Assembly: GCF_000283155.1 (NCBI RefSeq)
Contig: NW_004454163.1
Span: 5,569,119 to 5,633,118 of the forward strand
Length of the DNA stretch: 64,000 nucleotides
Direction of reading: 5' to 3'
Source of the DNA: Ceratotherium simum simum
Lineage: Eukaryota; Chordata; Mammalia; Perissodactyla; Rhinocerotidae
Positions within the stretch are counted from its first letter, which is position 1; each line of letters begins with the position of its first letter. The notes below the pieces were generated by a model that saw nothing but the letters and a program-made list of their open reading frames with translations, had not been told where the DNA came from and made no database searches. Below, in pieces: positions 1-12,815 of the stretch. The position numbers and the translations under genes are program-made.

Positions 1-600
1 CAGTGTCTTCTGGAATTGATAATCTCCTAAAATAGCCCAGAATGATCTGTGCATCCTGTAGTTTTCCCCGTGTGAAATGCCCTCTCTGAATCTGGGCTGG
101 CCTGGGGCTCACTTTAACTAGCAGAACGTAGAGGAAGCAACCCTGTGTAAGTCTGGACCTAACCCTTAAGAAGGTCCATCAGTTTTGACTTTTTGCAGTT
201 TACGGACCCCTGAGCCCCCAGGTAAGAAGTCTCACTACCTGTTGGAAGAATCATGTGGAGAAACTACGTGCAGAACTACGTGGAGAGGCTACAAAGAGAA
301 GAGGCTCTGTCACATGGAGTGAAAGAAACAGACCCAGCTGTCCCAGTGACCCAATGTCCAGCTGAGATGAGCCTTCCAGCCTTCCCCCACCAAGGCATCA
401 AGCATGTGAGTGAGCCGCCTCTGATGGTCCAGGCCAATCAAGCCCTCAGAGGACTACTGTCCTAGCCAACATCAGGAGAAGTAGCACTACCAGCTAAGCT
501 CTGTTAACCCACAGAATCAAGAGATAACAAAATGGTTATTGTTTTAAACGATTGTGCTTTGAGGTGGTATTTTTATGCAGGGATCGCTAACCAGATATCT
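1..600 (+). mobile_element. MLT1-type ERVL-MaLR solo LTR
   Basis: The stretch from about 60 (CTGAATCTGGGCTGGCCTGG) follows the MLT1 LTR consensus. It passes through CCTTAAGAAGG, CTACGTGGAGAGGCTAC and CCCACAGAATCAAGAGATAA, and ends near TGGTTATTGTTTTAA around 560. It is an old non-autonomous LTR fossil. The short open frames inside it are not genes. The left boundary is uncertain because the window begins there. Confidence 0.85.
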
Positions 601-792
601 TGTCCCCCAGTCTCCGAGCAGCTTGAGAGCAGAATTCACACCATACCAACCCTTGTACTCACAACCACCAGAACAGTACTTTGTACAGAATGGTTCTCAA
701 GGAATGTTTACTAAATTGAATTAATAAATTCAATTCCCCTCAATTTGTGCCAAAAAACCTCCAAACAACCCTGTTTTTAAACTTTCAATTCT

Positions 793-985
793 GGGGCCAG
801 CCTGATGGCATAGCAGTTAAGTTTGTGTGCTCTGCTTCGACAGTGGACCAGGGTGAGCAGGTTCGGATCCCAGGCCAATGCATGGCTCATCGAGCCATGT
901 GGTGGTGGCATCCCATATACAAAATAGAGGAAGATGGGCAGAGATGTTAGCTCAGGGCTAATCTTCCTCAGCAAAAAGAAAAAAA
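793..985 (+). mobile_element. ERE SINE (tRNA-derived, perissodactyl)
   Basis: It starts GGGGCCAGCCTGATGGC, carries the tRNA-like B-box region GGTTCGGATCC, and has the ERE body GATGTTAGCTCAGGGC followed by ATCTTCCTCAGCAAAAAG and an A-rich tail. Pol III promoter-derived head, no coding capacity. Divergence from other copies here is moderate. Confidence 0.93.
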
Positions 986-1079
986 TGTATATATATAAAC
1001 TCTCAATTCTGAACCAATTTTTAGTGATACTGCTTTACATAGTTGGGAACTTAAATTATTTCTGCACCAATTAGATTAA

Positions 1080-1345
1080 TCTATTTACATGTCCCCATCT
1101 TACTGCCTAACTTGCCCCTCACTACTTTATTTTTCCTTTGCTTTTATCTCTCGCCAAAGCACTATATGTTACTAACTTACAGTGTTTATTGTCTGTCTCC
1201 CCCATCTTGTCTACTTTCTCCCGTTAAAATATAAGTGCCTGGAAGATAAAGGGTTTTTTCCTCCTGTTTGGTTTACCGATTTATCCCAAGTACCTAGAAG
1301 AATGCCTAGTAATAGCAGATGCACAATATTTGTTGGTTGACTTAA
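1080..1345 (+). mobile_element. L2 LINE 3' end fragment
   Basis: The text matches the L2 3' end in order: TGCCTAACTTGCCC, then ATATAAGTGCCTGGAAG, then the terminal block ending AATATTTGTTGGTTGA. It is ancient and heavily diverged. Confidence 0.7.
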
Positions 1346-3269
1346 TTAGGAGGAAATGGACATATTTGTGAGCTACACTGTAGAGAAAAACCAGGACATA
1401 GAGAAGGTATATATTTAGTGCCTAAGGAGGAGGACTACACGACCTGAGACAAGAAATTTTACTTCTGTGTGTTTTGGCAATTACTGCAGAAGGAAAATCT
1501 GGTGGAAATGAGATAATGTATATGAAACACTCTGACCTCCTCAGAATAAAGGTGCTATGTAGATGCAGAAAGACATCACATTCTGCCTTGCAGTGTGCAC
1601 TGCAAGGGTATTTCTCAGACATTCAGTATTTTTTCTTCAGAAAACAGAAATTCAAATTAACTTAGAGGAATGCGCGAGACTGACATGCCCTAAAAGGCCT
1701 GAGTTTTGTACCGAAAGAAACCTTAAGCTGTCTCATAAAGCAAAAACAGCTTTATATTATCATGTAGCAGTCACTTAAATGTATTGTAAGATACAAAAAT
1801 GTTAGTGAGAATATAATTAAGAACTAGGAGCAGATACATGTATTTAGCTTAGCCACTAGTTCATAACAGATATTTGAAAAATGTTTACTGAATTAGTGTT
1901 GAGTGAATAAACACTAATCTTATATATCATTCTTTTAACAATAATGTTTACTATTAAGATAATAAACACTTCTTAATGGTACTCTTCAAGATATGGTGAA
2001 TAAGAAAAATGAAATGAGGTATTATTACCAACATTCTAATTCTGTAGACTTAGCTATACGGGGGGAGAATAGCTCTATTGGTCTCTTATACTGTTCATTA
2101 TAGTGGTTCTAAATTGAGACAGCTTAAGAGCGTTTTGGAAGAATACCATGTGCACAAAACGACTTTATGGGATGGTGGCCAGGGCATTAAAATGTTCCCA
2201 CAAGAAGGTAAAATAGTGGTCTGGCTAAACATATTCTTTTAAGTCATAGATCCAGCACTGCTGGAGTTACACTATTGGGTTGATTATAAAGTTGGCTTAG
2301 GGAGGATAAATTTGTTGTTTTCATCAGCTCTACATTAGTGGAATAATAACTCATATGAACCACATATAAACGAAAAGAAAGAAAGTATAGCCAGTTTATT
2401 ATAACATCTACAGTTTATTTTATTTATATATCATGTAATATTTTTAACCAGTAATATGTATTACAAATTCATTGAGGTAAAGGGACCATGTCTTAAATAC
2501 CTGTTAAAAAGAGTGAACAGTCAGTAGACAGTTAACATTGTTTATCGTAGTTGCTACAACCCCTCGAGATATGTTATTAGGAATTAACTCTTTTTTCATT
2601 TACCAAAGGAACTAATTGTGTATATTATTTAAAATAATACACACCAGAAAAGACATTCAGTCTGTCGTGATAGGAAAGAAAATAAAGCAGGGGGCATGGA
2701 AAAAAGTGAGATAAGGACAAGACTGGGTGAGGTAAGGAAAATAGGCAAGAGAAGAAAATGGGGAAATAAAATAAGAAATGGCAAATATCAAAGGCTGGAA
2801 TATTAATGAGTAACAGAAAGATTCATTTGAAGGAACAAAAGAAGAAAAAGAGCTGTAGATGTCTCATAGAAGAGAGATAACACCAGATAACAGTTAAATA
2901 CTTTAGAGAAGTACAGAAATATAGCACTGGGTGACGGACCTTAAATCTCAGTTAAACATATGAGCCTCATCTAAGGGGCAAGGAGGGGAAGCAACTCAAC
3001 AGATTTGAATCCCTTCCTAAAGAAGCCTATTACTCCACATCTGGTACAGTATTATAAATTAACTAAGGGTGTAAAGCATGATCCTTTCTTCATAAATGTG
3101 TAATATGCTGGAGTAGTATGCTGTTTCCATCCCATTCCTTATTTGAAGTGTTCAAAATTTCTAAGAGATAAATTTAATCTGGTTTGTATCTAGAATGTGT
3201 CAAAGGAGAGAACATCTGATTTTTAAAAAATAGTACTAATATATTCAATTTCACTCAAATATCCAACAT
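1346..3269. other. Unique intron, no recognised element
   Basis: AT-rich sequence. A purine-rich stretch at about 2660-2880 may be a very old repeat, but I cannot place it. No gene, RNA or clear repeat is visible. Confidence 0.6.
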
Positions 3270-3467
3270 TTTTTTTTTTTTTTTTTTGCTGAAGAAGATT
3301 CATCCTGAGCTAACATCTGTTGCCAGTCTTCCTCTATTTTTTGTATGTGGGTCGCTGCCACAGCATGGCTGCTGAAGAGTGGTGTAGGTCCACACCTGGG
3401 AACTGAACCTGGGCCGCTGAAAGTGGAGCACACTGAATTTAACCACTAGGCCACTGGGACTGGGCCC
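3270..3467 (-). mobile_element. ERE SINE, minus strand, with TSD
   Basis: An initial poly-T (the reversed A tail, about 3269-3287) is followed by GAGCTAACATCTGTTGCCAG and the reversed head ending ACTGGGCC. The short duplication TCCAACAT flanks both ends (about 3262-3269 and 3468-3475), consistent with L1-driven insertion. Confidence 0.93.
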
Positions 3468-6400
3468 TCCAACATACTTTTTATATATCAAAATTAAAAT
3501 AGGTGGGTGGATGGAAAATATGTCAATATTATATCATAGAAAGAAGTAATTTGGACTTTGATACTAGCAAGTAGAAAGCCATAGTGCATATTCATATATG
3601 AAATTAACTACATCCGGAGTAAAATGTTTGGAATATTTGAAGTAAATGCAAATCACAAACCAAAAAGATTGCTAATTTACAGAACTGGTTAGACATTGTT
3701 AAATTTGTCATGTAAAATGCCACTAATCATTCAATCAAATTCATATCACAGAATTACAAAGAGAAGTTATTTATTGATGCTATATTGCCTTTTCTATTAG
3801 TACTGAAGTCCTGCTTCTAAATAGGTGAGGAAGAGTCATTTCCCTTTGATAACTTTTACCTTCTCACTCATTCCTCAATCAGTCATATTCCTGGGTGAGG
3901 CATAGACAAAAGATGAACAACTGAACTCAAATGAAATGAATAGGGAAGGGAAACTCTAGTCATATCTTGATTGCACCCAACAGAGGTGATCAGACTGTGG
4001 GTAATAGAGCTGAAAACACAGCAACCTTGACATTAGCGCAGCAATGTAAAACCACCAGCCAAAGGTTTCAGGGAAATGACTTCCTTAAAGGGGTAAGAAT
4101 TGGGTAAATATTTTGCATTCCCAAAATACATTAAGTGGTACTTTCAGTCTTTATCATCCTGTTACTCAATGTCCTACACTTTACCCATGAACTGTCATAC
4201 TTTTTCCTCCCATTGGCACTCCACCTTACATATGTGTAAGATATCACAAGTGGAATTATTTATAGCAAAATTTGGCAATCTTTAATTGACAATAGAAGTT
4301 ATGCTGTAGAAGAAAAAAGGATTGGGTATGAAAGTGAAGAAGTACACTGAGGTCTTTGCTCTTGCACTTATAGTGTGTTACTGGACACAAGTCATCTCTT
4401 CAAGAGCTTTTGTATCTCTTAAGTGGGCATATGAGAAAACTAATCCTTCAGTCTACCTTTATGCCCAAATAAAACAACGTCTACAAAAGCACTTTATAAA
4501 CCATCAAGTGAAACAAAAATGTAAACAAACATTATTGCTTCCAGACATTATGTGCCGCTTCATTTATTATTATATGATGATGATTAATAGATATATAAAC
4601 TAGCTATATCAATAGCATATCACTGGATGTTACACTAAAGCTCAATTATTTTCTCTCAAGGTGAGATTGCCTTGCTGCTTAAAAGCAGTTCTAGAAAAGA
4701 GCTTTTATTATGGTTAAATTAATGTACAGGAAACAATTAATTCTATTCATGTAGTTGGAAAATGATATTTTTTCTTCCTTGCCATACATTGACTGGTGTG
4801 ATTGAATGGTTCCTGTGTTTAGAAAGAATTAACAATTATGAGATACAAAGACTATCATATGAAGTCAAGTACAACCTACAGAATACAATCAGCACACTGT
4901 CACCTATGAAACACAAAACATATTTACTCTTATATTAGTGCAAGATGAGCATTATTGAAGGATCGAATGAGTCCAAGGACAGTGAAGCAGTACTAAACAG
5001 TCTATCCTTAGCCAACTTCTCTTATGTGTTGAAATTTTAATGAAACAGGTCAAGGAATAAAGAAAGATGAAGGCTACGACAAAGGATTCTCATTAACATC
5101 TTGTGCAAATAATATCATTGTGATTACACTCTTTGTTTCGTATCGTACAGACTGTATCTCACCCCAAGGCACCTGTCCTTTACCTCCCTCCACAAATATT
5201 ATGATATCGTAAAGGCCTTGGCCCCTATGACCGCCATTCAGAAGTTCATCTGAAGTGGTGTCAGTGAAATTACGGAGTCTGACATCTAATCATTCACAAA
5301 GAGAAACTATCTTTGAGAATCACATGCCAGAGTATATTTTATCCTGAAAGATTAGCATGCATTTCAAATTATGAAATATACAATTCCTGATCCTGGTATC
5401 ATTATTGTTATGAAAATTGCCCTTTGAAATTTTAAAATGCTAAACAAATATGTAGTAGTATTAACACTAGTAGATGTAATACATATACCACTTGTGAATT
5501 GTGACATATAATTCAATAGTATTATTAATCATGATATACATTGATCATTATGTAAACTTCTATAGATTGCCTTTATGTATTATTGATTTTCCCCAGAATT
5601 GAAGACGTTGATTCAAGTCTTACAAATCTTCCAAGCATATTCCAGATTGTCTATCCAAAGCATCTTACCGTGTTCATTCTAATGCATAAAAATTTCCAAC
5701 ATTATAAATTTTATTCCACATGGTATTTTTGGCATATATGTAATTTATAAATGTATTATACTATGCCAAAATATAAAAAATTATACAATATTTACTCATG
5801 TATTAGATAACACAATCCTTGTAGAAAATTCTTTGGTTTTATTAAACCAGCTCACTAAAATAGGTAATTAACTTGAATAACGAGGGTTATCCAAATAAGG
5901 ATATCACTGTATTCTTTAGAAGAGAAAGGAGTGCAATCTTATTAGAAACTAGCACAGAAATCTAACTCAATGCAGTTTTAAGAGGTGTTAGATGGAGACC
6001 AAATGCTTGAAAAAAGAATACACACACAGAGACACACAAACATAATTTAGTTTATTCTCTCAAATATCACCCATCATCTCATAATTCCATTTGATTATGT
6101 ATCTTTGACACTTGGTATTTATTAATTTTATTTGGAAGTTAAAACATTAAAGTAACGAAGAGCCAATAACAGTTTATTAAACCTCACATAAACTAGCTTC
6201 TATTACTCTTTCAGTTGAATGCATTCTCTCTACGCGCCCATTGAAGTTAAAATGATATCACAATGCATTCTAAAATCCAGAGATCAAAAAAGTTAAAGAT
6301 TAGGCACTCTAAAAGAGAATAACCAATAGTTTCGTCAAAAGAAAAGAGTTCCTTTTCTTTCTTTTTAAAAACTAAAATGCATGACTTTTATCATTTGTGA

Positions 6401-6880
6401 TACTAACAAGGATTTCAGCATGGAAATGAGTTCCCCCTCAAAAAAATATATATTTTCTACAATTTATTGCTATACCATTATATTATGAAATGCACTGAAA
6501 TTATAATGATTCTGCATTTTATTTTTTAATTAGAAGATTCACACAAACCAATGTTTCCTTCTACTATATAGTACAATAACTATTTCAAAATTTTATCTAA
6601 TCTTTTAACTATATAGTCTGATTATAGGGAAATAGAGGCTAAGGACTTCTGATAGGAAATTATAAGAAGTGCTAAATAATTAATTTCCAAGAATTTTCAG
6701 AACATTTGTTTCCTTGATTTAACTCAGGACTTTGGTTGAATATTTGAGGAAATTTCCATGCAGAAACTTCAAACTTTTAGCATTAAGTGACACACAGTTG
6801 TAACACTTTGAGAGGTTTTAAATATCTATGTAGATTTACAAAACACAAATTAAAGGAAGAACCAGTAGAATTTTCTGATT
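3468..6880. other. AT-rich unique intron, no recognised element
   Basis: I read both strands and find no gene, SINE or LINE I can support. It contains only short AT runs and scattered spurious open frames, such as one at 4322-4603 that lacks any known domain. Confidence 0.55.
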
Positions 6881-7500
6881 GATAGAACGCTGAGTATTAG
6901 AGAAAGGAAGTCATAGATAACTCCAAATGTTTTGGTCTGAGCAACTAGGAGGATGGAGTTGCCATTGAGGTGGAAAAGATTGCACGTAGAGTGGGTTTTA
7001 TTTTACTTATTTATTAATTATTTTATCAAGAGAAGTTCAGTTTTGGATGTATTAAGATATTTATTTCATGGCCAAATGGAAATGTCCAATAGGCAGTTGG
7101 GAATACAAGTCTGGGATTAAAGGTAGAAGTCTAGTTTGGAGATATAACTATGAGTCATCACTGCATAGATGATATGTAAAGATGCAAGTCTAGACAATAT
7201 CACCAAGGGAATGACTGCACATATAAAAGAGAGAATATTTGAAGACTAAGCCACAAGGCATTGCAAAGTTAAGAGATAGGAGAAATGATGAAAAATTAAC
7301 AAACAAAGTGAGAAGGAAAAGCCAGTACAATAGGAGGAAAACTAGGACGTGAGCAAAGAGGCACTGTAGCTTCCATAGCAGCTAGAGAGCGTGAATGTGT
7401 ACGGACAATGGAGGAGCAGGGCTGCTACAGATGGAGAGGCTTTGCAGGGATGAGGAGAAATCAGCCAAGATTAGATGACAGTTTAGTCTAGCAGAATGGT
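6880..7500 (+). repeat. Possible ancient interspersed repeat, family not named
   Basis: Text such as GTTTTGGATGTATTAAGA, ATAGGCAGTTGGGAATACAA and AGTCATCACTGCATAGATG resembles an old mammalian interspersed repeat that I recognise by wording but cannot name. The 38330-38880 block looks like another piece of the same family. Confidence 0.35.
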
Positions 7501-8535
7501 TGAAAAACTGAAAATAGCCCCAAATGAAAAAACAAATATCTTAGTATGTTAATTCTCCTTCCTCCCCTCTCCAAATTTTCCCAAGAAAGCAGCCGTGGAG
7601 GAAAAAGAATGCAAAGAGAAATTGCTTATTCTAAGCATTCTTGCAGTAATTGGATTCCACAATCCTTTTCAATTTGAATCAAATAGTGAACAAACACACT
7701 TGGAACTGCAATACAACCCCCTCTCAGCCCAAATACTGACAATATTTTAAAAAAGGGGGTGGTAGCCTGGGAAGTTAGGGGTTTTGACAAATCAAAGATG
7801 AATTCAATATAAGTAAAACTATGGCCCAGCCATAAGAGGAATTTGGAATGTTTAACCCCTTATCCTAACCATCAGACAGGGGAAAGAGCTTTATTACCTG
7901 GGAAATAAATCAAAACAATAAAATACTATACTTCAACCATTCTTTTATAACAATGTCCAGAATACAACAAAACTTTATAAGATATGTGAAGGACAATATT
8001 ATCCATCATAAAGGGAAAGCAAAGTAAATAGAAGATCCATAGATAATTCAGTAATGAAATTAGCATGCGTGAGCTTTAAAATAATCATTATTAATAAGTT
8101 AAACAATTTATAGCAAAAGATTGATATATTGAGGAAAGTGATAGTGTAGTTTAGTGGAAAATTGGAAGCTCTAAAAAGGCATCAAATGGAAATTATGGAA
8201 TTGGAGAATACAGTGTCTGAAATTAAAGTTCACTGGATGAGTTTACAGAAGATTGGACATGGGTAAAGAAAGGATAAGTGAATTTGAAGTTAAGTGAAAA
8301 GAAATTATCTAAACTAAAGCATAGAGAGAAAAGGATAGTTAGATAAAATGACTGTCAGTAATCTGTGACCTAATATCAATAATATACATACAATTATGCA
8401 ATTGGAATCTCAAAAGGAGAGAAAAGAGAAAATGGGACTGAAAATATTTTTGAAAAAGAAAAAAGTCTGAATGATTGATGAAAAATCTCTACCCACACAT
8501 CTAAGAAGCTCAACAAAGCCTAATCAGAATTTATA

Positions 8536-8711
8536 CAGTCATGCACTGCGTAATGACGTTTCAGTCAATGACGGACCACATATATGATGGTGTGTAGTAG
8601 GTATACCACTTAGGTTTGTGTAAGTACACTCTATGATGTTTGCACAATGATGAAATCACCCAACGACACATTTCTCAGAACATATCCCTGTCGTTAAGTG
8701 ATGCATGACTG
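8536..8711. mobile_element. Tigger-type DNA transposon MITE, complete ends
   Basis: The ends are inverted: CAGTCATGCACTGCGTAATG on the left, and a right end whose complement begins CAGTCATGCATCACTTAACG. Both are flanked by TA, the TcMar target duplication (8534-8535 and 8712-8713). It is internally deleted and non-coding, and inserted into older L1 sequence. Confidence 0.88.
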
Positions 8712-8713
8712 TA

Positions 8714-8742
8714 TACACATACACACACACACACACACCCGC
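8714..8742. repeat. (CA)n microsatellite
   Basis: A run of CA dinucleotides lies directly right of the Tigger element (ATACACATACACACAC...), ending in CCCGCGC. Confidence 0.9.
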
Positions 8743-8887
8743 GCATATCATAGGCAAACTGCTGAAAACCAAAAATAAAAGAAAATCTTAAAAGAAGATA
8801 GAGACAAAATACACATAACTGAGAGAAAGAATATACAAATGGACAATGGCCAGACCAAATACAAAAATAGAAGTCTGACCCACAATC

Positions 8888-9368
8888 TGTAGCAACCATC
8901 CCAGGAAACCAATCCATTTTATACAGTAACTAGCCCAGGAAGTCAGTCTCCTTTCTATAAGTCAGACTTGTGGGAAGTCAGACATTTGGCACCCAGCCTA
9001 AGAAGCTGCACAATAACCCCTCTAACTATTGGTCAAAATGGCCAGGACTTGATTAATAACTGAGAGCTTCTCTAATTTTTGTCCCTGCGGCCAATTTAGG
9101 ACCAACCAGAGAAAGCTCTATGTACCCCTAACTAATTGCATAGAATGTATTGCTTCTAGTTAGCCCACCTCCAGCTTCCCCATGCCAACAGCTTCCAATC
9201 AGGGCTTACCTGCAGACTTTCCTTTTCTTCATTATAAAACTTGCCCACTCCTCTGCTTGCCTTTGAGTCTCTGCCAAACATAACTGATGGCAGCTGACTC
9301 TTGTTATAGCAAGCTCTGCATAAATAGCCTTTGCTTGTTCTCATTTGGTTGGTCTTCATTTATTTCCA
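8888..9368 (+). mobile_element. Solo ERV1-like LTR
   Basis: The segment begins TGTAGCAACC and ends near TTTCCA, interrupting L1 sequence. It carries a TATA-like ATTATAAAAC at 9231-9240 and CCACTCCTCTGC downstream, with an ATAAATA polyadenylation-like site near 9320. That is the order U3 promoter then R of an ERV LTR. No matching 4-bp target duplication is evident, and no internal retroviral sequence is present. Confidence 0.6.
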
Positions 9369-9857
9369 CGTAATGTACGGAAGAACAAGAATGATTGCTT
9401 ACTACACATAATAAACAATTCAACCCAGAATAGAAAAACACAATCTTTAAAGTGTTGCAGGCAAAAACATTCATAACCTAGAATTCTACAATCAGTAAAA
9501 AAGTCCCTGAAAAATGAATGCAAAATAAAGATATAGCCAATAAACAACAGCTGAGACAATTTGTGACTAGCAGAATCTGCACAACAAAAATGATAAAGTA
9601 AATCCTTCAGTGGAAGGTAAATAATTCCATATGAAAATTCACCTTAAAAGTGAAAGAAATTATAAATATATATGAAACATAAAAGACTGTTTTTTAATCT
9701 TTCTTACTCTCTGTAAAAGGCTATTAAAAGCAAAAATACTAATATAAACCTGGAGTTTATAAATTATGAAGTGAAACATATGAAAATGATAGAACCAAAA
9801 AGGGAGCAACTGGAAATATGTAATTTTAAGATTCTTACATTAAAAATAAAATGGTAA

Positions 9858-10100
9858 GGGGCCAGCCTGGCGGCGTAGTGGTTGGGATCACACGCTCCAC
9901 TTCGGTGGCCCAGGTTTAGCAGGTTTGGATCCTGGGCACGGACCTACGCACCACTCATTGGGCCATGCCATAGCGGCATCCCATATACAAAATGGAGGAA
10001 GATGGGCATGGATGTTGGCTCAGGGCTAATCCTCCTCAGCAAAAAGAGGAAGATTGGCAATGGATGTTAGCTCAGGGCCAATCTTCCTCACCAAAAAAAA
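9858..10100 (+). mobile_element. ERE SINE with duplicated 3' body
   Basis: The head is GGGGCCAGCCTGGCGGCGTA, followed by the tRNA-like B-box area GGTTTGGATCC. The body block GATGTTGGCTCAGGGC is followed by a second copy GATGTTAGCTCAGGGC and an A tail. It is inserted in older L1 sequence. Confidence 0.93.
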
Positions 10101-11930
10101 CCGTAAAGTATGAATTCAAAGTGTGCTATAATAAATACATACTGAGATTCCTAGACAGTCCCCCTAAAAAATAGAGCTAAAAAGACTCCAATTAAAAGGT
10201 AGAGATTGTCAGACTGGAGAGCTCGACCTGTCTATCTGTCTGTCTATCCATCTATCTATCTACCTATCTATATATAGAGAGGGGTGGTGGAGGGCACCCA
10301 TCTATATGGTGTCATACAGAGCTGTATTTTAAATATAAAGAAACAGATAGGTCAAAAGTAAAATGAAGGAAAAGGGCACACGATTCAAACTTTAATCATA
10401 AGAAATTTGGTGTGGCTACATTAGCACTAGACAAAGTATTGATTTCAAGACAAAAATATGTTACTAGACACATAAAGGCATATTTCATAAAGACAAAAGG
10501 GTCAATTTATCAAGAAGATATCCTCTAAATGTGTATGCATCTAATAACACAGCTTCAAAATACATGAAGCAAAAATTGACAGAATTAAAGGGAGAAGTAG
10601 ATAAATGTAAAATTATGTTGGAGATTTTAACATATATTTCTGAGCAATTAAAGGAACAGGTAGACAAAAACCAGTAAGGGTATGGAGTTGGATGACACTA
10701 TCAACCAAGTTGGCTTAATTGACATATATGGAACACCACACAAAACAACTACAGAATATTCTTATTTTCAGGTGCATGTGAAACTGTTCATCAAGTCAGA
10801 TCATATACTGGACTACGGAACAATTTCCTCAAGAAATTTGAAAATACTGAAATCATACAGAAGACAATTTAAAAATCTAAAAGAAAATCCCCCCAGATTT
10901 GGAAATTGAACACTCGCTTCTAAATCATCCATGAATCAAACAAGAAATCACAAGGAAAATTTTTAAATATTTTCATTTTAATTAATATGAAAATGAAATG
11001 TATCAAAACACATGTGAAAAAGCTAAAGCAGCACTTAGATATAAATATATAGTTTTAAATGTTCATATTAGCAATGAAGAGTTTAAATTAAAAAACTAGG
11101 AAAAGAAAAACAAATGCAAACTAAAGAGAATGAAGTAAATTATCAAAAATTAAGAGTAGTCATCATTTAAATAGAAAACATACAAAATATAGAGACTAAG
11201 CAATACAGCTAGACCTTGGTTTTTTGACAATATTAATAAAATTTATAATTCTTTAAAATAACTGTTCATGAAAACAACAAAAATAAAAATACATGAATTA
11301 CCACTATTAAGAATGAGAAGTGACATCACTATAGATTCTACAGACATAAAAAGGATAATAAGGTGATATTCTGAACATTTCAAGCCAATAAATTCAACAA
11401 ATTAGATGAAATAGACACATTCCTTAAAAACACAACTGTAGTAAAAAGAAACAGTAAATCTAAATCACCCTCAATGAGTTAAATAATGGAGCTACAAAAT
11501 AATAAGGACATAGAAATATAATCAAATAAAAAATTAGGCATTTATTTCCACCAGGAAAGAAACAATAGAAAAAGTCTATAGGAAGGGGCGGTAGTCATCT
11601 ATTGACACTATTTACAGAATAATGTAAAATTAAATATTATTTAACCAAAAAATGTGATATAACTAAATTGGGAGGACAAAGGAGAAAGGATGGATGAGTA
11701 CTACAGAAGACCAATATATAATGTCTAAAATGTAAAAAAAAATCAAGAAATAGCAAGAAGCAGCAGTTATTTAGAAATGTGTTAGAAAAGAAAAAGAAAC
11801 AGCTATAATATTTGAAAGTAGTTGCCTTTGTGGAGCAAGAAAAGGGGAGAATAGGCAAGGGATTGATATTTTTTGCATATGCTATTGTAATATTTGAGAT
11901 TTTAGACTATTCATATGCATTAATTTATTA
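10101..11930 (+). mobile_element. Decayed L1 ORF2 (endonuclease-region) fragment
   Basis: From about 10485 to 11500 the plus strand reads like L1 ORF2. Segments correspond to the peptide block around LDDTINQVGLIDIYGTPHKT, followed by the SDHILDYG region and the typical TTTGGAAATTGAACACTC stretch. Many stops and deletions are present. It is older and more diverged than the L1 at 12820. Confidence 0.75.
10225..10275. repeat. (CTAT)n / (CTGT)n microsatellite
   Basis: Tandem CTGT and CTAT tetranucleotides run from the CTGTCTATCTGTCTGTC block to CTATATATAGAG. Confidence 0.9.
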
Positions 11931-12815
11931 GAAATTAAAATAATATAAATTCATTATAGAATATTTGAAAAAGATAAAAAATCTAAAAAAATCACATTTA
12001 ATATAACTTAGAGAAAACCACTCTTCTTATTGTTGTGGTATTGTATAATATTGTGTAATAAACACACAAACAAAAAAAATACATTTTCACTAAGTTAGAA
12101 AAATGGTGTGTATATACAATTTTACAACCTTATTTGTCACTTAAAATTATATCATTAATATTTTCCCATATCATTGACTATTCTTCAAAACTAATATTTT
12201 TAATGATGATACAATATTCTATTCTTAAGAATTTTCATTAATTAAGCAAATATTTATGAGCATTTAATATGACCAGGCACTTTTCTAGGCACTTGAGATA
12301 CATCAATAAAGAAACAGGTATTATATTTAACTAGCCCATTTTGTGGATCATTTATGATTACTTATTTTGTTGTTATGATAATGTGTCAGTGAACATCTCT
12401 GTTGCTATATACTATATATGTATCCACACCTATAATTACTGTTTAGAATATGTTTCTAAGAGTAATTCCTGGAAATGGAAGTATAATTCAGAAATATAAA
12501 TATTTTACAGTTTCTTGAAACATACTGGCAAATTGCTTCCTAGAAAGAATGCACCAATTTACATTTTCATCAATGTGATATGGGAGTGTTTGCTTTACCA
12601 TAACAATATCTGTATCATAACAATTCCATTATCTTTTAAAAATCTTTTCCAATTTGATGGGGAAATAATGATTCTTTTACTAGTTTCCATTCTTTTAATT
12701 ACATATTAGTTTGAAAAGTTTCCTCATATTAGTTCTCTGGTTTTATTTGTTGTTTTTACTTTTTGGAGGGTTGACTTTATGTCTTGTCATCTCATGACTC
12801 TTGTCTTTTTTTTAT
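11931..12815 (-). mobile_element. L1M (L1ME-like) 3' region, minus strand
   Basis: On the plus strand the text is antisense to an old L1 3' end: CCCATATCATTGACTATTCT, GAGTAATTCCTGGAAATGG and GCAAATTGCTTCCTAGAAAG, in the order expected. A short block at about 12235-12320 (CAGGCACTTTTCTAGGCACT) looks like a separate ancient insertion. Non-coding fossil. Confidence 0.7.

Larger units (their letters stand above)
7740..9857 (+). mobile_element. Old L1 5'/ORF1-region fragment (mosaic, interrupted)
   Basis: The A-rich sequence reads as a decayed L1M-like ORF1 region. Landmarks are GGAATTGGAGAATACAGTGTC, then AAGCTCAACAAAGCCTAATC, and after the inserted elements AACCTAGAATTCTACAATC and TCCCTGAAAAATGAATGC. 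It is interrupted by a Tigger MITE, a (CA)n tract and an LTR. The reading frames are destroyed. Confidence 0.65.

Noticed and set aside
793..985. tRNA-like A and B boxes in ERE heads
   Set aside because: These are SINE pol III promoter remnants; no copy can fold into a functional tRNA, so no tRNA gene is called.
4322..4603. 93-codon open frame with a hydrophobic start (KYTEVFALALIVCYW)
   Set aside because: It looks signal-peptide-like, but lies in AT-rich intron with no homology, no promoter evidence and no splice context. Frames of this length are expected by chance in 64 kb.
9156..9359. Open frame on the minus strand
   Set aside because: It lies entirely inside the solo LTR at 8888-9368, antisense to it.
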